Origin: Oscillospiraceae bacterium
Lineage (GTDB): Bacteria > Bacillota > Clostridia > Oscillospirales > Oscillospiraceae
Assembly: GCA_009776905.1 (NCBI GenBank)
Contig: WRMX01000109.1
Location: 1-9,949, forward strand
DNA: 9,949 nucleotides
Direction of reading: 5' to 3'
Shown here piece by piece: positions 1-6,669 of the stretch. Below the pieces are notes generated by a model. It did not search any database and was not told the DNA's origin. It saw nothing but the letters and a program-made list of their open reading frames with translations. Positions within the stretch are counted from its first letter, which is position 1. Each line of letters opens with the position of its first letter. Made by a program: the position numbers and the translations under genes.

Positions 1-228
1 GGCCACAAGAAAGCCATCATCGCTATATGCCGTATGCTCCTGACCGCTATCTGGAACATACTCACCAAAGGCGAGCCTTATTCCCCTGAAGGCTATCTTG
101 TAAACCGCATCATTCCCAAAGGCGACACATTTATCACCAAGGCGCAAGCCCTGAACTATATGCGCGCAAGGGGGTTTGGCATAATGAACGACTACGATGC
201 GGATGTTCCCGCTGAGTCTCCTGCATAA
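1..228 (+). CDS. IS110-family transposase, C-terminal end (5' part outside window)
   Basis: The frame is open from the first base and gives about 75 residues beginning GHKKAIIAICRMLLTAIWNI and ending in a TAA stop. The GHKKA..A.CRMLLTAIW..L..GEPY pattern is the typical end of the second (Tnp_20, serine-containing) domain of IS110-family DEDD recombinases. The family moves its element through a circular form with an RNA guide. The catalytic DEDD residues and the active serine lie upstream of the window. The internal ATG at 34 is not a real start. This is the only plus-strand gene seen, and it faces the minus-strand RHS gene. Family assignment is fairly sure; IS110 versus IS1111 subgroup cannot be decided from the protein tail. 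Confidence 0.8.
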   Translation, partial: GHKKAIIAICRMLLTAIWNILTKGEPYSPEGYLVNRIIPKGDTFITKAQALNYMRARGFGIMNDYDADVPAESPA

Positions 229-445
229 ACCTATCTAAACCGTTTTTTTGGCCGCGTTCTGGGGTCTTGCTTTGCTATGCCTTCTTTCCATGGTGGTCTA
301 GAAGCGTGTAGTTTCAAACTTGACCATCCATTTCTATCGAAAAGCACAAAACGGTAATGAAACCAAGTTGCGCTGTTTTTGATTCTGTTATTCTGGTGTT
401 TAGGGAGACAGGTACACTACAGTTATGCGCCGATGCAAGGCGGTA
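1..445 (+). mobile_element. Right-hand part of an IS110-family insertion sequence (outer end approximate)
   Basis: The transposase stop at 226-228 is followed by about 200 non-coding bases before a sequence that looks like the interrupted neighbour (stub ORF at 423-464). The end is placed near 445 by inference only; these elements often lack terminal inverted repeats and target duplications. The flank has short foldable pieces: GGTGGTC near 290-300 can pair with GACCATC near 321-329, and between them is the small palindrome AGTTTCAAACT. IS110/IS1111 elements carry a structured guide RNA in a non-coding end; a long 3' flank would fit the IS1111 arrangement. No gene was found in 229-422. Confidence 0.5.
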
Positions 446-464
446 CATTAACAGTTAGTTTCAT
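423..464 (-). pseudogene. Possible stub of the toxin immunity gene, cut by the insertion sequence
   Basis: Directly after the RHS toxin stop, the minus strand carries AGAGGA, ten bases, then ATG and the short frame MKLTVNVPPCIGA before TAA. Polymorphic toxins are normally followed at once by their immunity gene, so a well-placed ribosome binding site and start here, about 48 bases after the toxin stop, is where one would begin. The frame dies after 13 codons, about where the IS110 flank is expected to end. I infer that only the first several codons are original. It could instead be a chance ORF; it is too short to identify a family such as barstar. Confidence 0.35.
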
Positions 465-512
465 ACTTGTTATATCCTCTAACATATAGATTCGTTTCAG
501 ATAAAAGATGAG

Positions 513-2624
513 CTAGTAGATAATTCGCGTAAAACTAACATAGTGGTCAGAAGTATAATAAATTGATTTATCACTTCCAACAACAAAACGCTGCTCATCT
601 CTACCAATATTTGGTTGCTTATTGTTAACATCGAATTCTCTATATGATATTGGATTTCCATTAAAATCAGTTATGGGTAATTTCAGATTTGAGTTACGAT
701 ATTCTCCTCCTGCAAGTGTTCCAGGAGTCTGTCCACTAACATTGCCTTTCCAACCTGCGTCATTATATTTTCTAAAAGAATTCTGGACATTATCTGGAAA
801 TGTATCAAGATGCCTTGCTGGTATCTCAAATATACCACTATTATTGTTATTATTATCATCTTGAGCGCGCTCTCTCTCGCGCTCACGCTCTCTCTCGCGC
901 TCACGCTCTCTCTCGCGCTCACGCTCTGCCGCTATTGTCTTAGATTTTTGTATATCTCTTACTGTTTTGTACTCTGCATATATATTCTTTATCCCAACAA
1001 CAAATGTGGATACCCCTGCTGCTGCATCGAGTACAGAAACACTGTGCATGAAACCAAACAAATCATCCCATAGAAGCCCTGCTTGTGCTGATATATAGAC
1101 TTCAGCAATGCTGCCAATATTCGCATTTATAACTGAATTGCTGAATTGTGGAATAGTGTTGTTATTGCTCTTTATCCCGTTGAGTGCCTCAATCAGCATC
1201 GTGTTTGTCAAGCTCTCGTTATGTTTCGGATCCGTGAGAAAGAGGAATTCTTTATAGAAAGTCCAATCAACGCTTCCAGGATCATAACTCGAGTAGAGCC
1301 GTTGCACAAGCGCATAATCTGAAAGTATAGCAGAAGTATTTCGTACCCTGGCCGCAAGCGCATAGACGTTTTCTTGGCTAAACTGCACGATGTTGATTAT
1401 GTACATACCGCTCATGTCACAAGACAGCGCGTAGAAATAGCCGGGATCACGGCCACGGTGGTCGCCGGTATCATTCCCATACGCACCCGGTATTGTAAAA
1501 TTTAACAATTCAACAAGCTGCGCCATGGTAATATAGTCATTGCTCGTGGGAACGGGAAGAAACCATGCTATCTCAGATCCTAGTGCCATGTAGGCTTTTT
1601 CCGCGCTGAACATATTGTAGTTTACAGGATCTCCCAGATTATATGCCACGCCTCCTTTGAAGCTCAGCTGATATGTTGGATTCAACCCATTTAGATCAAC
1701 TAGGACTAACACTCTGTTGAGGACATAAGTGTATTGGTTGAGCGATTGAGTATTTATAATGTTTCCTGCAATAACATCCATCGCCAGGAACCGTCTCCCG
1801 GCGGCGTCGTACATCCTCGCCTGTGCGAAGTAGAGTCCAAGCACCTGGTCGTACGTGTGGACGGTGTACTGCGACGCGACGTCCAGCTCGCGCAGGCCCG
1901 TCTTCAGCACGGCCTTGGACGTGGGGGCGCCCCAGTCGTCGTACGTGGCGTAGCTTATGACGTTCCCCTGCACGTTGTCGGTGGCGAAGTCTATCGTCCC
2001 GAGCCTGCTTGCGTACGTCCAGAGCTTCACGACGCCGTACGACAGCACGTTCCCGCCCGGCTCCGTGTCCGTCAGGACGAATTCCCCAGCTTCGTCGTCG
2101 TAGGCGTACTGCATTATGCTGCCCGCCCCGTTGGAGACCCCCGTTATCGCCACGCCCTGCTTCCCGAAGCCGTAGGTGTATCTGTAGGTCAGGCCGCCGG
2201 CCTCCGTCTCCATGATAACATTTTTCAGCGGGCTTGCATAGTCCAGGACGTAGTCCTTCCGCACGACCTGCATCTGCTGCCCCGGGTTCGGGTTGAGGGC
2301 GGTCGGGGCCGATGGCACCCCCGCGTAGCCGTATGCGTTCTGGCTTATTACCAGCTCGTTGGCGATCAGGTAGCCGAGCCCGTTGTAGACGTAGTGGCTC
2401 TCCTCACCGTCCGCGTTCGTGCCTTTGGCCATGCGGTTGGTTTCGTCGTATTCGTATTGCGCGGTTATCGCGCTCTGGTTGTTGCGGGAGCGCTCCTCCC
2501 GTATCAGGTTGCCCCTATTGTCGTAGGCATACGAGTAGGTGGAGTTCCCCGCCTTCTTTTGCGTCTGCCGGTTGAGCGCGTCGTGCCAGTATTCCGTCGC
2601 CTTGTTCTGCGCCTGCCTTGACAT
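513..2624 (-). CDS. Truncated RHS/YD-repeat protein with C-terminal barnase/RNase Sa-type ribonuclease toxin
   Basis: 703 residues. YD repeats fill about residues 10-230 (for example YSYAYDNRGNLI), followed by an RHS core with YDQVLGLYFAQARMYD and GRRFLAMD at about 255-285 and a degenerate end (LNQYTYVLN...DLNG). Residues about 320-565 are an unfamiliar region. An (ER)10 run at 567-586 and an Asn-rich linker follow. The last ~85 residues are a guanyl-specific ribonuclease domain: GGEYRN, YREFDVN, GRDEQRFVVG, YYTSDHYVSF. E663, R675, R679 and H694 match the catalytic E/R/R/H of barnase and RNase Sa in order and spacing. The protein begins within a YD repeat, with no signal or delivery domain, so it is a displaced toxin-bearing fragment. 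DNA up to the core is GC-rich and the tip is AT-rich, as for exchangeable toxin tips. It lies 9 bases after the ligase, with GGGAG 12 bases before ATG. Confidence 0.85.
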   Translation of the reverse strand: MSRQAQNKATEYWHDALNRQTQKKAGNSTYSYAYDNRGNLIREERSRNNQSAITAQYEYDETNRMAKGTNADGEESHYVYNGLGYLIANELVISQNAYGYAGVPSAPTALNPNPGQQMQVVRKDYVLDYASPLKNVIMETEAGGLTYRYTYGFGKQGVAITGVSNGAGSIMQYAYDDEAGEFVLTDTEPGGNVLSYGVVKLWTYASRLGTIDFATDNVQGNVISYATYDDWGAPTSKAVLKTGLRELDVASQYTVHTYDQVLGLYFAQARMYDAAGRRFLAMDVIAGNIINTQSLNQYTYVLNRVLVLVDLNGLNPTYQLSFKGGVAYNLGDPVNYNMFSAEKAYMALGSEIAWFLPVPTSNDYITMAQLVELLNFTIPGAYGNDTGDHRGRDPGYFYALSCDMSGMYIINIVQFSQENVYALAARVRNTSAILSDYALVQRLYSSYDPGSVDWTFYKEFLFLTDPKHNESLTNTMLIEALNGIKSNNNTIPQFSNSVINANIGSIAEVYISAQAGLLWDDLFGFMHSVSVLDAAAGVSTFVVGIKNIYAEYKTVRDIQKSKTIAAERERERERERERERERERERAQDDNNNNNSGIFEIPARHLDTFPDNVQNSFRKYNDAGWKGNVSGQTPGTLAGGEYRNSNLKLPITDFNGNPISYREFDVNNKQPNIGRDEQRFVVGSDKSIYYTSDHYVSFTRIIY
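867..926 (-). repeat. 18-bp tandem repeat encoding an (ER)10 linker
   Basis: On the plus strand the 18-base unit GCTCTCTCTCGCGCTCAC occurs three times without change (869-886, 887-904, 905-922), with partial copies at both sides. On the coding strand it gives ten Glu-Arg pairs, using GAG for every Glu and cycling CGT/CGC/AGA for Arg. It sits between the unknown middle region and the ribonuclease domain. The unit is a multiple of three, so copy changes alter linker length without breaking frame. The identical copies indicate recent slippage expansion. Confidence 0.9.
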
Positions 2625-2633
2625 TATGAACGG

Positions 2634-4271
2634 TCACTCCCTGGTTTGGGCGGCGACGATTTCGTCCGCGCCGTACATGTGGCGGAGCTTCGGCTTTTCT
2701 ATCTTGCCGGTCGCGTTGCGCGGCACGTTGGTGAAAATGACCTTGTGCGGCCGCTTGTAGCGGGGGAGCGACAGGCAAAACTGGTTGATGCTGTCCTCGG
2801 AGCACGTGTGGTCCTGTTTGATCTCGATGATCGCGGCGGATATCTCGCCCAACCGCTTGTCGGGCAGCCCTATGACTGCGACGTCCTTTATGTCGGGATG
2901 CGCGGAGAGGAAGTTTTCAATCTGCACGGGGTAAATGTTCTCGCCGCCCGTGATTATGACGTCCTTTTTTCTGTCAACGAGGAAGATGAAGCCGTCCTCG
3001 TCCTGCTCGGCCATGTCGCCCGTGAAGAGCCAATCGTCCTTGAGGACTTCGCTCGTAGCTTGCGGGTCGTTGAAGTAGCATTCCATGACTCCGGGGCCTT
3101 TCACGCATAATTCGCCGACGCTGCCCTTTTGGACTTCCGCGCCGTTCTCGTCGACAATCTTAACCTCCCAGCCGTAGCCCGGCACGCCGATGGCCCCGAC
3201 TTTGTGGATGTTCTCGACTCCGAGGTGCACGCAGCCCGGGCCGATCGATTCGCTCAGGCCGTAATTCGTGTCATATGCGTGATCGGGGAAGTATTCCTTC
3301 CAGCGCTTTATGAGGCTTTGAGGCACGGGCTGGGCGCCGATGTGCATCAGCCGCCATTGGTCGAGGCTGTAATCGGCGATTTTTTCGTCGCCGCGGTCCA
3401 GCGCATTGAGGATGTCTTGCGCCCATGGGACGAGCAGCCAGACGATGGTGCATTTCTCGGAGGAGACCGCGTCGAGGATATGCTTTGGCTCGGTGCCTTT
3501 GAGCAGCACGGATTTGGCCCCGACGAGGAAGCTCCCGAACCAGTGCATTTTAGCGCCGGTGTGGTAGAGCGGCGGTATGCACAGGAAGATGTCGTCGCGT
3601 GTTTGCCCGTGGTGCGCCTGTTCGACAGCGCAGGAGTGCATGAGGCTTCTGTGCTTGTGGAGGATCGCTTTTGGAAAACCCGTCGTGCCGGACGAGAAAT
3701 ATATAGCAGCGTAGTCGTCGTCCGTGAGCTTTATGTCGGGTGACGAGCTGGAGCAGTCGGAAGTGAGTTCGTTGTAGTCCTCGGCGAATGTCGGGCACTC
3801 GCCGCTGCCATAGAAGATGAGCATTCTGTTGTCGACGATAGAATCTGCGATTTCCTCGATGCGCCCGATGAATTCCGGGCCGAAGACGATGACATCGGCT
3901 TCCGCCAGCTTGACGCAGTATTCGATTTCGTCGGGCGTATATCTGAAGTTGAGCGGCACCGCCAGCGCGCCTGTCTTAAGTATGCCAAAATATATCGGCA
4001 GCCATTCGAGGCAGTTCATCATGAGTATCGCGACTTTGTTGCCTTTTTGAATTCCTCTGCACAGGAGGAGGTTTGCGAAGCGGTTGGCTTTCTCGTTGAA
4101 TATGTTCCATGTGATTTCGCGTCTGTAATGGGGGGCGCGCGCAGGCTCAATGAGGCTGTATTCTTTCCATGTGACGCGTTTTGTGTCTTGTCTGTCGGGG
4201 TTGATTTCGATGAGGCATACATCGTTTCCGTAGAGTTCGCAGTTTTTTTCGAGGATTTCAGTAATGGGCAT
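2634..4271 (-). CDS. AMP-forming acyl/aryl-CoA ligase (ANL superfamily)
   Basis: 545 residues, full length for the family. It activates a carboxylic acid with ATP to an acyl-AMP, then forms the CoA thioester; expected cytosolic. Motifs are in order: P-loop SSGTTGFPKA at 193-202, YGLSES at 337-342, TGDM with the ribose-binding Asp at 417-420, hinge DRKKD at 433-437, GGENIYP at 442-448, and the catalytic Lys in TGK at 521-523. The start is supported by AAGGAGC (4281-4287) 9-10 bases upstream. It has its own promoter. The acid cannot be read from the sequence; medium/long-chain, carnitine-like or aromatic acids are all possible. The cupin and UroD-type methyltransferase upstream hint at a catabolic role. 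An RHS toxin fragment follows after 9 bases. Confidence 0.9.
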   Translation of the reverse strand: MPITEILEKNCELYGNDVCLIEINPDRQDTKRVTWKEYSLIEPARAPHYRREITWNIFNEKANRFANLLLCRGIQKGNKVAILMMNCLEWLPIYFGILKTGALAVPLNFRYTPDEIEYCVKLAEADVIVFGPEFIGRIEEIADSIVDNRMLIFYGSGECPTFAEDYNELTSDCSSSSPDIKLTDDDYAAIYFSSGTTGFPKAILHKHRSLMHSCAVEQAHHGQTRDDIFLCIPPLYHTGAKMHWFGSFLVGAKSVLLKGTEPKHILDAVSSEKCTIVWLLVPWAQDILNALDRGDEKIADYSLDQWRLMHIGAQPVPQSLIKRWKEYFPDHAYDTNYGLSESIGPGCVHLGVENIHKVGAIGVPGYGWEVKIVDENGAEVQKGSVGELCVKGPGVMECYFNDPQATSEVLKDDWLFTGDMAEQDEDGFIFLVDRKKDVIITGGENIYPVQIENFLSAHPDIKDVAVIGLPDKRLGEISAAIIEIKQDHTCSEDSINQFCLSLPRYKRPHKVIFTNVPRNATGKIEKPKLRHMYGADEIVAAQTRE

Positions 4272-4313
4272 TGTTCTGTCGCTCCTTGTATTTCATTGGG
4301 TTCGTGATGCTGC

Positions 4314-4327
4314 TTTAGCGCGCTAAA
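4314..4327. promoter_or_regulatory. Perfect 14-bp palindrome in the ligase leader, candidate operator
   Basis: TTTAGCGCGCTAAA reads the same on both strands. It lies about 27-40 bases downstream of the ligase -10 box, hence in the untranslated leader between the inferred transcription start and the ribosome binding site. A protein bound there would block elongation. It is not followed by a T run, so a terminator is unlikely. The binding protein is unknown, and no regulator gene is in the window. Confidence 0.45.
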
Positions 4328-4353
4328 ACCCTGCACACCTAAAGACCGCGCAC

Positions 4354-4382
4354 ATCGTATCAGAAAATCGACGCGGTGTCAA
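4354..4382 (-). promoter_or_regulatory. Sigma-70-type promoter for the CoA ligase
   Basis: On the minus strand TTGACA (4377-4382) is followed by exactly 17 bases and TACGAT (4354-4359). This is a perfect -35 box and a near-consensus -10 at optimal spacing. Transcription should start near 4347, leaving a leader of about 75 bases before the ligase ATG. It gives the ligase, and the RHS fragment behind it, a promoter separate from the upstream genes. Confidence 0.8.
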
Positions 4383-4409
4383 TAGCAGGGAAGGGGCGGG
4401 AAATTGTAG

Positions 4410-5390
4410 CTATTTGTCGTACCCTACGTCCGTGCAGTTGAAACCGTATGCTTTGAACACGGCGTATGTGGACTCCCTGTCGGCTACTTTTGGCGAGTTC
4501 CTAGAGCGCAGAGCCTCGATCTCTTCGCAGAGGTCCTGGAGGCGGGCCGAGCAGTCCATGTCATACATCCGGGCCTCTTCGACGACCTCGAAGCGGAACG
4601 GGTTATATGGCGGGATGAACACGATGTTTTCTTTTTCGGCGATGAAGTCGAGGGTTTCCGTCGCCGATGTTTTCACCTTGCAGCGCACTTTGCCTTCCGT
4701 GACGTAGAACACACGGTATTCCGGCAGGAAGTTGTCCCAGTCGCAGAAGAACCCCGGTTTCATGAAATATTCCCACACTTCCTTCACGCCGCCCGTCTCG
4801 TAGAGCGCAACTTTGAGCTGCATTTTGATGCCGTCGAAGTTGTGTTCGCGTAGTCCCATGCCGGAGCGTCGCAGCTGCGTGACGAGCTCCGCCGGCTCTT
4901 CGGGGGCTGTGGGCACGGTCCGCCTTTTTGTGTTGTAGCCATATGCGGTGTGGAAGGCTTCGTTGAAGGCCGGCTCCTCGTACACGCCGGGGAAGTTCTT
5001 GACGATGTGCTGCCACGGCTTCGTGATGGCGGCCTGCTGGTCTATCCCCATGAACATGATGTTGAGCCTGCTTTCAGGCTCGATGGGCGTGAAGCTGTGG
5101 CCCATCCATGGCTGGATATGGAATACGTCGCCGGGGCCCATCGTGAACCCGCGCCCCATGCAGTAGCAGAAGAACCTGCCTTGGCTCACGAAGAATGTTT
5201 CGGAGCCGAAGGTGTGCTCGTGGTATTCTATCGTTTTTTCTTCCGGCACGTGGAATTGCATGCAGTCGATTTCGTTTTTCAGCAGCCCCGTCACGGGTTC
5301 GTGGAAGAGGCGGTAATAGATGCCTGCGCTGTCGGAGACCCTTACGCAGTCCTCCGGGACGTCCATGCGGATCAGAAACTCGTTTTTCAT
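4410..5390 (-). CDS. Bicupin (two-cupin) protein, N-terminal cupin with metal site
   Basis: About 326 residues from ATG at 5390 (MKNEFLIRMDV). An ATG four codons earlier (5402) abuts AAAGGA directly, so its ribosome site would have no spacing; the later start leaves about 12 bases and is preferred. Residue numbers here count from the earlier ATG. The first cupin holds HEH..GSE...G (H61, H63, E68) and GDVFHIQPWMGHS (H102), a complete 3-His/1-Glu metal site. The second cupin (about 190-290: PEYRVFYVTEG, FIPPYNPFRFEV) keeps the fold but lacks the His ligands. Such proteins may be dioxygenases, isomerases or small-molecule sensors. No DNA-binding domain is seen. It lies between the methyltransferase and the ligase, so a role with the same substrate is inferred; the reaction is unknown. 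Confidence 0.8.
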   Translation of the reverse strand: MKNEFLIRMDVPEDCVRVSDSAGIYYRLFHEPVTGLLKNEIDCMQFHVPEEKTIEYHEHTFGSETFFVSQGRFFCYCMGRGFTMGPGDVFHIQPWMGHSFTPIEPESRLNIMFMGIDQQAAITKPWQHIVKNFPGVYEEPAFNEAFHTAYGYNTKRRTVPTAPEEPAELVTQLRRSGMGLREHNFDGIKMQLKVALYETGGVKEVWEYFMKPGFFCDWDNFLPEYRVFYVTEGKVRCKVKTSATETLDFIAEKENIVFIPPYNPFRFEVVEEARMYDMDCSARLQDLCEEIEALRSRNSPKVADRESTYAVFKAYGFNCTDVGYDK

Positions 5391-5416
5391 GGTTATGCAC
5401 ATTCCTTTCTATATTT

Positions 5417-5448
5417 GGGGCATTATGGGTGGATGCTGGGGTGGGGGG
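5417..5448 (+). other. G-rich tract with four G runs in the cupin leader
   Basis: The plus strand has GGGG, GGG, GGGG and GGGGGG separated by 6, 8 and 1 bases. This fits a loose intramolecular G-quadruplex pattern on the template strand of the cupin gene; the mRNA leader would be C-rich. The role is speculative. Confidence 0.3.
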
Positions 5449-5483
5449 ATGGAAAAGAATCGTTGCCTCTGTTTCATATATAG

Positions 5484-5520
5484 CCGCCCCATGCCTTTGC
5501 AAGCATGGGGCGGATTTTTT
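5484..5520 (+). terminator. Strong hairpin with T run on the plus strand
   Basis: CCGCCCCATGC (5484-5494) pairs perfectly with GCATGGGGCGG (5503-5513) across an 8-base loop, followed by ATTTTTT. It has the form of a factor-independent terminator for plus-strand transcription, yet both neighbouring genes run on the minus strand. Read on the minus strand, the same 11-bp stem follows the methyltransferase stop but lacks a T tail, so there it would more likely protect or separate mRNA segments between methyltransferase and cupin. A weaker GTGAG/CTCAC stem lies beside it at 5526-5541. Confidence 0.7.
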
Positions 5521-5556
5521 AGGCTGTGAGCTTGGCCTCACGTTGATATTCCGCTG

Positions 5557-6636
5557 TTACTTGCTGTAGTTCTCTCTCGATCTGATATATAGCTCCTCCC
5601 TGAACGCAGGGGTCACGAAGCCCATGCCATATCCCAAGGAAGAAGGCTTGTCGGGGCGGCAGAATTTGTCGGCATACGCCTTGGCGGCTGCGCGCTGCTC
5701 CGCTTCCGTCGCCGTTTCGGGATCGAACGGGTCGGGGATGACGCCGATGATGATTTTGTCGCCGTATAGCTCGTATATCTTTTGGGTGTCGTTCATCGGC
5801 TGGCCGCTCCATGAATCCCATCCGGCAGCGATCATGTTCGGCACTTGCTTCATCAGCTGGCCGCAGCTGTGCAGGTCGGCGAACCTGCCTTTTGAGTGCA
5901 GGTGGTCTGTGACCTTTTTCATCGCCGGGACGATCATCTCGGCAGCGACGGCGGGAGAGAAGAATGTTTCCTTTTGGCTGCCCCAGTCGTCATGGATGCT
6001 GAACCCGTTGATTTGCGGGAAATATTCGAGGTGCTTGTCGATGATTTTGATGTAGAGGTCGGAAAGCTTGTCGAAGAGCTCTTTGACGGCGTCCTTCTGG
6101 TCTTCATCGATCATTGCCATGATAGCGCCTTCAAAGTCCATGAACGATATGAGCCTTTCGTACCAGCCGTTCATGAGCCATCCGATGACGTAATTGTTGG
6201 TTGTGAGGTATTCTTTGTTAGTCGTTGCTGAGCCTTCCCAGTCCCAGGCGTCTATGTCCGGCCAGACGAGCTTGTCATACCATTCGTTGGCGTCTTCGAG
6301 AAATGGCTTGCCCGGGCGGACCATCGAGCCGCCGACTTGGGCGATGTATTCCCATTCTATGCCGAACATGTCCTTGCCGCCGCCTTCGCCGAGTTTCATG
6401 TCGGAGCCGTCGATGACGAATGCGCGCGCGATGTTGTCGGGGTTCACTTTCGGGACGAAGAGGGTCGATTCCACTCCGGCGATCTGCCAGATTGGTTGCT
6501 TTTTGTATAGACCGACCATCGCTTCGCGGGGGGTCACCGGGTAGTTATAGATCAGCGTCGGGGGGCCGAGGCCGAATCTGTTGGGGATTTCCGCGACTAT
6601 TTCCAGTTCTTTGGTGTCGAATGCCGGTATTGCCAT
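5557..6636 (-). CDS. Uroporphyrinogen decarboxylase (URO-D) family protein, probable zinc-dependent methyltransferase
   Basis: 359 residues. The C-terminal half has SIHDDWGSQ at 213-221 and the zinc-binding pair HSCG at 256-259, the pattern of corrinoid-linked methyltransferases (MtaA/MtbA and relatives) rather than haem-pathway HemE. C326 (KFCRP) is a candidate third zinc ligand, judged by position only. Members of this group move methyl groups between a corrinoid protein and a thiol, folate or methylated substrate in the cytosol of anaerobes. No corrinoid protein is present in the window, so donor and acceptor are unknown. The start has GGAGG (6644-6648) 7 bases upstream and a near-consensus promoter at 6670-6698, so it is the first gene of the minus-strand unit that continues into the cupin. 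Family call is sure, reaction is inferred. Confidence 0.85.
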   Translation of the reverse strand: MAIPAFDTKELEIVAEIPNRFGLGPPTLIYNYPVTPREAMVGLYKKQPIWQIAGVESTLFVPKVNPDNIARAFVIDGSDMKLGEGGGKDMFGIEWEYIAQVGGSMVRPGKPFLEDANEWYDKLVWPDIDAWDWEGSATTNKEYLTTNNYVIGWLMNGWYERLISFMDFEGAIMAMIDEDQKDAVKELFDKLSDLYIKIIDKHLEYFPQINGFSIHDDWGSQKETFFSPAVAAEMIVPAMKKVTDHLHSKGRFADLHSCGQLMKQVPNMIAAGWDSWSGQPMNDTQKIYELYGDKIIIGVIPDPFDPETATEAEQRAAAKAYADKFCRPDKPSSLGYGMGFVTPAFREELYIRSRENYSK

Positions 6637-6669
6637 ATGATTACCTCCATGTTTGTGTTTTATATGCGG

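Noticed and set aside
867..926. Phase-variable on/off switch at the repeat
   Set aside because: The unit is 18 bases, so gain or loss of a copy never changes frame. Only length variation is plausible.
683..1073. Short ORFs over the ER repeat in other frames
   Set aside because: Products are repeat translations (SARESV or LSLALT), created by the 18-bp repeat being open in several frames.
1734..2621. Long plus-strand ORF opposite the RHS core
   Set aside because: Antisense shadow of GC-rich RHS coding sequence: low-complexity Arg/Val-rich product, no domain, and the minus frame has clear YD repeats.
2646..3743. Two plus-strand ORFs opposite the CoA ligase
   Set aside because: Antisense to a complete ANL enzyme with all motifs; explained by high GC third positions.
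4950..5483. Plus-strand ORF across the cupin N-terminus
   Set aside because: Opposite strand of a well-supported cupin. The product has no recognisable motif.
5557..6636. HemE (haem-pathway uroporphyrinogen decarboxylase)
   Set aside because: The HSCG zinc motif and no haem genes nearby point to the methyltransferase branch of the family.
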